Source of the DNA: Sandaracinus amylolyticus
GTDB taxonomy: Bacteria; Myxococcota_A; Polyangia; Polyangiales; Sandaracinaceae
DNA length: 64,000 bases
Assembly: GCF_000737325.1 (NCBI RefSeq)
Contig: NZ_CP011125.1
Location: 6,448,001 to 6,512,000 of the forward strand
Direction of reading: 5' to 3'
The position numbers were made by a program, and so were the translations under genes. Positions within the stretch are counted from its first letter, which is position 1. Each line of letters begins with the position of its first letter. Positions 59,409-64,000 of this stretch are shown here, one piece after another. The notes under the pieces are model-generated. The model saw only the letters and a program-made list of their open reading frames with translations, was not told the DNA's origin and made no database searches.

Positions 59409-61127
59409 GTGATCGCACGCGCGCTGGTGCTCGGGACGACGCTCGCGCTGGTGGGCTGTGGCGTGCGCACGGCGCTCGACGTCGCGCCCGACGGCTCGGT
59501 GATGCCACGCGACGGCGGCGCGGGGCTCGACGCGGCGACCGTCACGTGCCGCACCGACGGCCAGTGCGACGATCGCCGCGAGTGCAACGGCGTGGAGCTC
59601 TGCATCGGCGGCCGCTGCGCGCCCGGCGAGCCGCCCCGCTGCGACGACTCGACCGAGTGCACCCACGACCAGTGCGTCGAGGGCATGGGCTGCGTGAGCG
59701 TGCCCGACGACTCGGTGTGCCCGCGGCTCATGGCGTGCGACCCGACGTTCGGGTGCTCGCCGATCCGCTGCACGAGCGACGAGGAGTGCCAGGACGGCGT
59801 CGCCTGCAACGGCTTCGAGGGCTGTGCGCCCTCGGGGCTGTGCACGCTCTCGTCTCCGCCGTCCTGCGACGACGGCGTCGAGTGCACGGTCGAGCGCTGC
59901 GCCGAGCCCGACGGTGCGTGCGAGTCGATCCCCGACGACACGCTCTGCGGCGCGGGGCGCACCTGCGATCCCGCGCGCGGCTGCGTCGCGGCGCGATGCG
60001 GGAGCGACGCGGACTGCGACGACCGGCTGTTCTGCACCGGACAGGAGCGCTGCGGCCCGGGCGGCACCTGCGTCGCGGGCACGCCGATCGCGTGCGCGGA
60101 CGGCGCGGCGTGCACCGACGACGTGTGCGACGAGGGCGCGCGCGCTTGCGTGTCGCGGCCGAGCACGCGCTGTCCCGCGGGCGAGATCTGCAGCCCGGTG
60201 CCGGGTGATGCGGACGGGTGCCGGGTGGTGCCGTGCATGGGCGATGCGCAGTGCCGCGACGCGTCGGTGTGCAACGGCGAGGAGCGCTGCGTCGCGGCGC
60301 GCTGCGTGCGCGGTGCGCCGCTCGACTGCGGACCGGTCGCGGAGTGTCAGGTCGCGACGTGCAGCGACGCGGAAGGCGGGTGCGTCGTGGTCCCGCGCGC
60401 GGAGCGCGAGATCTGCACGAACGGCCTCGACGATGACTGCGACGAGCAGCGCGACTGCGAGGACGAGCCCGACTGTCGCGCGCACCCGGCGTGCGCGTGT
60501 CGTCCGAGCTCGAGGAGCGAGGTGCGCTGCGGCGACGGCGTCGACGACGACTGCGACGAGCGCATCGACTGCGACGATCCCGACTGCGCGCCCGCCCCGG
60601 CGTGCGCGCGCGGAGAGCTCTTCTGCGCCGACCTCCGCGACGACGACGGCGACGGGCTCGTCGACTGCGCGGATCCCGACTGCGCGCGCGATCCGCGCTG
60701 CGGCGCGCGCGACGCGGGCCCTCCTCCGCTCGACGCGGGCGCGCCGCGCGATGCGGGTCGGCCGCGTGACGCGGGCCCGGTCGCGAACGAGCTCGGCATC
60801 GCCGCGTGCACCAACGGCGTCGACGACGATCGCGACGGGCGCACCGACTGCAGCGATCGCGACTGCCGCCCGTTCCTGCCCGACGGCGAGTGCTGCAACG
60901 GGATCGACGACGAGCCCGGCGACGACACGCCGGCCGACGTGTTCACGTGCCGCTGCTTCGACGACTCGACGTGCGCGGGCGTGAGCGAATTCGATCAGGT
61001 GTGCTGGCGCAGCGCGTTCAGCGTGTGCGCGCCGCGCTGCAACTTCTTCGGCGGCGACGCATGGTGCCGCTCGCTGATGGTCGGCCTGCCGCGCTGCAAC
61101 GTGTCGACGGGCGAGTGCGTGCCCTGA
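59409..61127 (+). CDS. Secreted Cys-rich lipoprotein with MopE-like Asp/Cys repeats
   Basis: GTG 59409 gives a 572-aa product with a lipoprotein signal (ARALVLGTTLALVGC). Residues about 45-300 hold Cys-rich units (CRTDGQCDDRRECNG, CDDSTECTHDQC). From about 330 appear MopE-type putative metal-binding repeats, NGLDDDCDEQRDCEDEPDC, DGVDDDCDERIDCDDPDC, and similar with DxDxDG. These bind Ca2+ or copper in related proteins. It likely forms part of the extracellular surface. The stop lies one base from that of the leftward gene at 61129. Confidence 0.85.
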   Translation: MIARALVLGTTLALVGCGVRTALDVAPDGSVMPRDGGAGLDAATVTCRTDGQCDDRRECNGVELCIGGRCAPGEPPRCDDSTECTHDQCVEGMGCVSVPDDSVCPRLMACDPTFGCSPIRCTSDEECQDGVACNGFEGCAPSGLCTLSSPPSCDDGVECTVERCAEPDGACESIPDDTLCGAGRTCDPARGCVAARCGSDADCDDRLFCTGQERCGPGGTCVAGTPIACADGAACTDDVCDEGARACVSRPSTRCPAGEICSPVPGDADGCRVVPCMGDAQCRDASVCNGEERCVAARCVRGAPLDCGPVAECQVATCSDAEGGCVVVPRAEREICTNGLDDDCDEQRDCEDEPDCRAHPACACRPSSRSEVRCGDGVDDDCDERIDCDDPDCAPAPACARGELFCADLRDDDGDGLVDCADPDCARDPRCGARDAGPPPLDAGAPRDAGRPRDAGPVANELGIAACTNGVDDDRDGRTDCSDRDCRPFLPDGECCNGIDDEPGDDTPADVFTCRCFDDSTCAGVSEFDQVCWRSAFSVCAPRCNFFGGDAWCRSLMVGLPRCNVSTGECVP

Positions 61128-61128
61128 C

Positions 61129-61869
61129 TCATGCGTCCGGCACGACGCAGACCAGGCGGCCGAGGACGGCGCCGCACACCTGACCATCGGGACACGTCTG
61201 ACCGGCGCCGCAGTCGAGCGAGCACGAGGTCCCCGCGACGTCGCAGTCGGGCACCGCGGTGCCGGAGCTGGGCACCGGGCAGTCGGCGTCGGTGAAGCAC
61301 GAGGGCTGGCAGGTGCCGCCCTGCTCGCCGCTCGCGAAGCCGGAGAGGCCGCACTCCGGGTAGGTCGGCCACGGCGCGGACGTCATCGTGCACGCGCTCA
61401 CGCGGTAACGCCGCGAGGGATCGGGCAGGAGCACCGTGGAATCGCCAGGCGGGACCCGGACCTCGTACACGCCGGACTCGAACCCGCCACCCTCGAGGCC
61501 GACGCCACACTCGCACCCGCCACCGCCGTGCCAGTACAGATCGCGCGGGCAGGGCCCGACGGTGCAGGTCGACGGCGAGACGAGGAGCTCGACGCGCATC
61601 ACGGTCGGCAGGTCGTGCGCGCGGCGCACGCGGACCCGGCGGCCAGCGACGATCGGTGAGGCACCGGCGTCGGGGACGGACGAAGTGTCGCAGGCGGCCT
61701 CGTCGCTGCCCTCGACCTCGATCGACGTGCACCCGACCTCCGCGGGCGCGGTGACGACGTCGACGTCCTCGCTGCACGAGGGCGTCGAGGGGCTCGAGAG
61801 CAGAGAGGCCTCGGTGACGCAGCCGCCGAGGAGCATCGTGATCACGAGGAGGGCGTGTGAGCGGGTCAT
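61129..61869 (-). CDS. Secreted Cys-rich lipoprotein
   Basis: The 246-aa product starts MTRSHALLVITMLLGGC, a lipoprotein signal. Fifteen or more cysteines lie in the mature part, with CTSIEVEGSDEAACD, CECGVGLEGG, CQPSCFTDADCPVPSSG and CGAGQTCPDGQVC. Such Cys patterns form disulfide-rich outer domains. No catalytic motif is seen. It ends CVVPDA. ATG at 61869 is well supported by the signal; an upstream extension is possible. It converges with the MopE-like lipoprotein gene, separated by 1 bp. Confidence 0.82.
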   Translation of the reverse strand: MTRSHALLVITMLLGGCVTEASLLSSPSTPSCSEDVDVVTAPAEVGCTSIEVEGSDEAACDTSSVPDAGASPIVAGRRVRVRRAHDLPTVMRVELLVSPSTCTVGPCPRDLYWHGGGGCECGVGLEGGGFESGVYEVRVPPGDSTVLLPDPSRRYRVSACTMTSAPWPTYPECGLSGFASGEQGGTCQPSCFTDADCPVPSSGTAVPDCDVAGTSCSLDCGAGQTCPDGQVCGAVLGRLVCVVPDA

Positions 61870-61956
61870 GCGAGGAGGACACGCGAGGTGCGGATCCAGG
61901 CTCACCTCGGAAGCATTGAGCCGATCGCGCGAGGTCGGGGATCCTGACCTCGACCC

Positions 61957-62565
61957 GTGCCGCGCGCCGCCCGCATCGCTCCCGTGACCGAGCTGCCCGC
62001 GCCGTCGTTCGTCGACGACGCGGACCTGGTGCGCCGCGCGCGCGACGGGGATCGCTGGGCGACGGAGGCGCTCTACCGGCGCCACGCCGGCGCGGTGACG
62101 AGCGCGGTGACGCGCGTGCTCGGCCGGGTGCACGAGGCCGACGACGTGGTGCAGGACACGTTCGTGCGCGCGCTCGAGCGGCTCGATCAGGTGCGCGACG
62201 GCGTCGCGTTCCGCGCGTGGATCCAGCGCATCGCGATCACGCTCTGTCATCGCAGGTTCCGACGGCGGCGCCTGTTGCGCGCGCTGGGCCTCGACCGGGG
62301 TGACGACGACGCGACGCTCGCGGCGCACGCCGCGCACGGGAGCCGTCCCGATCTCGTCGCGGAGCTGCGCGAGATCGATGGCGCGCTCGCGACGCTCTCG
62401 GTGGCTTCACGGAGCGCGTGGATCCTCCATCGCGTCGAGGGCTGGACGCTCGAGGAGACCGCGCACGCGCTCTCGGTCTCGCTCGCCACGTGCAAGCGCA
62501 GGCTCGCCGAGGCAGACGAGCGAATCGCGCCGCTGCGGCGGCTCACGGCGGAGGACCGAGCATGA
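61957..62565 (+). CDS. RNA polymerase ECF-type sigma factor
   Basis: The 202-aa protein has sigma region 2 (LVRRARDGDRWATEALYRRH, EADDVVQDTFVRALERLD) and region 4 (LATLSVASRSAWILHRVEGW, TLEETAHALSVSLATCKRRL), with no region 3, as in ECF sigma factors. It recruits RNA polymerase to promoters recognised by its partner system. GTG 61957 is given; GTG 61984 is a plausible shorter start. It overlaps the next gene by 4 bp (ATGA), an arrangement typical of sigma with its anti-sigma factor. The partner here is a FecR-like protein. Confidence 0.92.
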   Translation: MPRAARIAPVTELPAPSFVDDADLVRRARDGDRWATEALYRRHAGAVTSAVTRVLGRVHEADDVVQDTFVRALERLDQVRDGVAFRAWIQRIAITLCHRRFRRRRLLRALGLDRGDDDATLAAHAAHGSRPDLVAELREIDGALATLSVASRSAWILHRVEGWTLEETAHALSVSLATCKRRLAEADERIAPLRRLTAEDRA

Positions 62566-63686
62566 GCGACGAGCGACTGCGCGCGTCGCTGCGCGACGCC
62601 AGCGACGAGCACCGGCTGCATCACAACTGGGGGGCGATCGAGGCGCGGCGCAGCGCGCGCCCGGCGCGCGGCGCGCTCGTGATCGGCGCCGCGGCCGCAT
62701 CGATCGCGCTCGTCGTCCTCGCGATCCGCGGGTCGACCCCGCGGCCCGGCCCGCTGCAGCTGGGGGACGGCGCGGAGCTCGCGTGCGCGCCGGGGCGCGA
62801 CCTGGTGCTCGCCGACGGCTCGCGCGTCGACGTGGACGCGAACAGCGAGCTCGACGTGCTCGAGAACGACGCGCACGCGCTGCGGTGGTGGCTGCGCGCA
62901 GGGCGCGCACGGTTCGACGTGACGCCGGGAGGATCGAGGCGCTGGATCGTCGAGACCGGCGCGGTGGTGGTCGAGGTGCTCGGCACGTCGTTCACGGTGG
63001 CGCACGTCGACGGTGGGGTGCGGGTCGACGTCGAGCACGGCGTCGTGCTGGTGCGGGGTGACGACGTGCCGGGTGGGCTCGCGCGGCTCACCGCGGGTCG
63101 GTCGATGACGATCGGCGCGCGGCAGGCGCTCGAGACGCTCGTGGTCGCGGCGCGGTCCGAGACGCCGCCGGAGGCGACGCTCGAGACCGCGGGGCCCGAG
63201 CGCAGGCCAGCTCGCGCCACGACCGCGCCATCGCGCGAGACCGCGCCGTCCGAGGCCGTCGCGCCCGAGACCGCGCCCCCCGAGACTGCACCGGCCGAGC
63301 CCGCAGCCGCCGAGCGACGCGCGGGCGATCTGCGCGACGCCGACCTGCTGCGCTCGCAGGGGCGCGTCGCCGAAGCGGCCGCGCTGCTCGGGGACATCGC
63401 GCGCGCGCACGACGAGCCGCGTGCCGATCGCGCGCTCGCCGCGTTCACGCTCGCGCGCCTCGCGCTCGACCGCCTCGATCGACCGCGGGACGCGGCGGAT
63501 GCGTTCACGCTCGCGCTGGAGCTCGGGCTCGACACCACCCTCGTCGAGGCGGCGCGCGCCCGTCGCGTCGAGGCGCTGGTGCGCGCGGGCGAGACCGCGC
63601 GCGCGACCGAGGCCGCGCGTGAGTACGTGCGTCACCATCCCGCGGGACGGTGGCGGCACCAGGTCGAGCGTTGGGTCGCGCGCTGA
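62562..63686 (+). CDS. FecR-domain protein with TPR-like C-terminus (probable anti-sigma/sensor)
   Basis: The 374-aa protein has a short cytoplasmic N-terminal part, one membrane helix (LVIGAAAASIALVVLAIRG) and a FecR beta-sandwich domain outside (GDGAELACAPGRDLVLADGS, FDVTPGGSRRWIVETGAVVV, EVLGTSFTVAHVDGGVRVDV). A Pro/Glu/Ala-rich linker and TPR-like helices follow (LRSQGRVAEAAALLGDIARA, ERVEALVRAGETARATEAAR). FecR proteins sense a signal at the envelope and control an ECF sigma factor. No TonB receptor is beside it, so the signal is not iron-siderophore by context. It overlaps the sigma gene and the next gene. Confidence 0.88.
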   Translation: MSDERLRASLRDASDEHRLHHNWGAIEARRSARPARGALVIGAAAASIALVVLAIRGSTPRPGPLQLGDGAELACAPGRDLVLADGSRVDVDANSELDVLENDAHALRWWLRAGRARFDVTPGGSRRWIVETGAVVVEVLGTSFTVAHVDGGVRVDVEHGVVLVRGDDVPGGLARLTAGRSMTIGARQALETLVVAARSETPPEATLETAGPERRPARATTAPSRETAPSEAVAPETAPPETAPAEPAAAERRAGDLRDADLLRSQGRVAEAAALLGDIARAHDEPRADRALAAFTLARLALDRLDRPRDAADAFTLALELGLDTTLVEAARARRVEALVRAGETARATEAAREYVRHHPAGRWRHQVERWVAR

Positions 63687-64000
63687 TCGCGCTCGTGCTG
63701 TTCGCGGCGTCGACCGCGCGAGCGCAGCACGCACCACTGCGCGTGCCCGCGTGCGCCGCGGTGCACGCCGACGTCGTGCTGCTCGCGGAGCTCGTCGCGA
63801 TCGAGGTCGGTGCGGAGGCGATGACCATCGAGCTCGACGCGACGCTCTGCGATCCGAGCGCGCGCACCCTCTCGTTCGTCGCTCGCGCGGAGGGCGTCGT
63901 CGCGCACGACGCGATCGCCCTGCCCTCGCGCGACGAGCTCGCGTCCACGACACGCGCGCTCGCGCTCGCGTTGGTGGAGCGCGCACGACTGGCCCTCGCG
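63671..64000 (+). CDS. Exported protein of unknown function (3' end outside window)
   Basis: TTG 63671 lies 16 bp inside the FecR gene and gives LGRALIALVLFAASTARA then QHAPLRVPACAAVH, a signal peptide with a cleavage-like ARA/QH site. The visible 110 residues continue ADVVLLAELVAIEVGAEAMT and end LVERARLALA at the window edge. No family is recognised. Position as third gene of the sigma-FecR unit suggests that it belongs to the same envelope regulation system. Confidence 0.65.
   Translation, partial: MGRALIALVLFAASTARAQHAPLRVPACAAVHADVVLLAELVAIEVGAEAMTIELDATLCDPSARTLSFVARAEGVVAHDAIALPSRDELASTTRALALALVERARLALA

Overview
The window is very GC-rich and densely coded. It has frequent GTG/TTG starts, many 1-8 bp gene overlaps and an unusual number of secreted lipoproteins. 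Those lipoproteins are rich in cysteine, MopE-like Asp/Cys repeats and DUF4215/fibro-slime-type repeats. Together with an eukaryote-like Ser/Thr kinase, FHA-type enhancer-binding proteins and TonB-C/AgmX-like lipoproteins, this points to a myxobacterium-like member of Myxococcota, with the Sandaracinus group as the best guess. This placement is inference from gene content only. I saw no tRNA, rRNA, prophage or CRISPR array.

Layout. 1-9.7 kb: a partial sterol-desaturase/fatty-acid-hydroxylase, a flavin reductase, a TPR/periplasmic-binding lipoprotein, a leftward unit (Crp-family regulator, GxGD-type membrane protein, esterase), an unusual FHA/GGDEF-like/AAA+ regulator and a Cys-rich lipoprotein. 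9.9-23.2 kb: a DegP/HtrA protease, topoisomerase I, an SDR protein, N-formylglutamate amidohydrolase-like protein, several lipoproteins, an alpha/beta hydrolase, a degenerate PtsP-like protein, a small zinc-ribbon protein and RsmG. 23.2-27.6 kb: the classical leftward cluster rpmH-rnpA-yidD-yidC-jag, with radC upstream. 27.7-36.2 kb: a PQQ-like propeller, a glycosyltransferase, a fibro-slime lipoprotein, a group II intron with its reverse transcriptase, a DUF421 protein and an EamA transporter.

36.4-48.6 kb: pgi and its overlapping partner, TPR and small proteins, a Ser/Thr kinase fused to a propeller and broken by two apparent single-base deletions, a 42-bp tandem array, a Kazal-type protein and a lipoprotein locus with two CARAQxCC paralogues. 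48.9-57.6 kb: a lysine 2,3-aminomutase-like radical SAM enzyme, the sdhCAB complex II operon, a lipoprotein, a GyrB-like protein without its toprim domain and with a degraded ATP site, and an SLC13/RCK transporter. 57.6-64 kb: an inverted repeat and a second 42-bp tandem array, an aldo/keto reductase, two secreted Cys-rich proteins, and an ECF sigma/FecR-TPR/secreted-protein operon that runs off the window.

The observations most worth a second look are the presenilin-like GxGD membrane protein, the GyrB-like pseudo-ATPase, the AAA+ regulator lacking the GAFTGA loop, and the two 42-bp arrays. The arrays sit in two of the only three widely spaced tail-to-tail gene junctions; the other seven such junctions abut or overlap.
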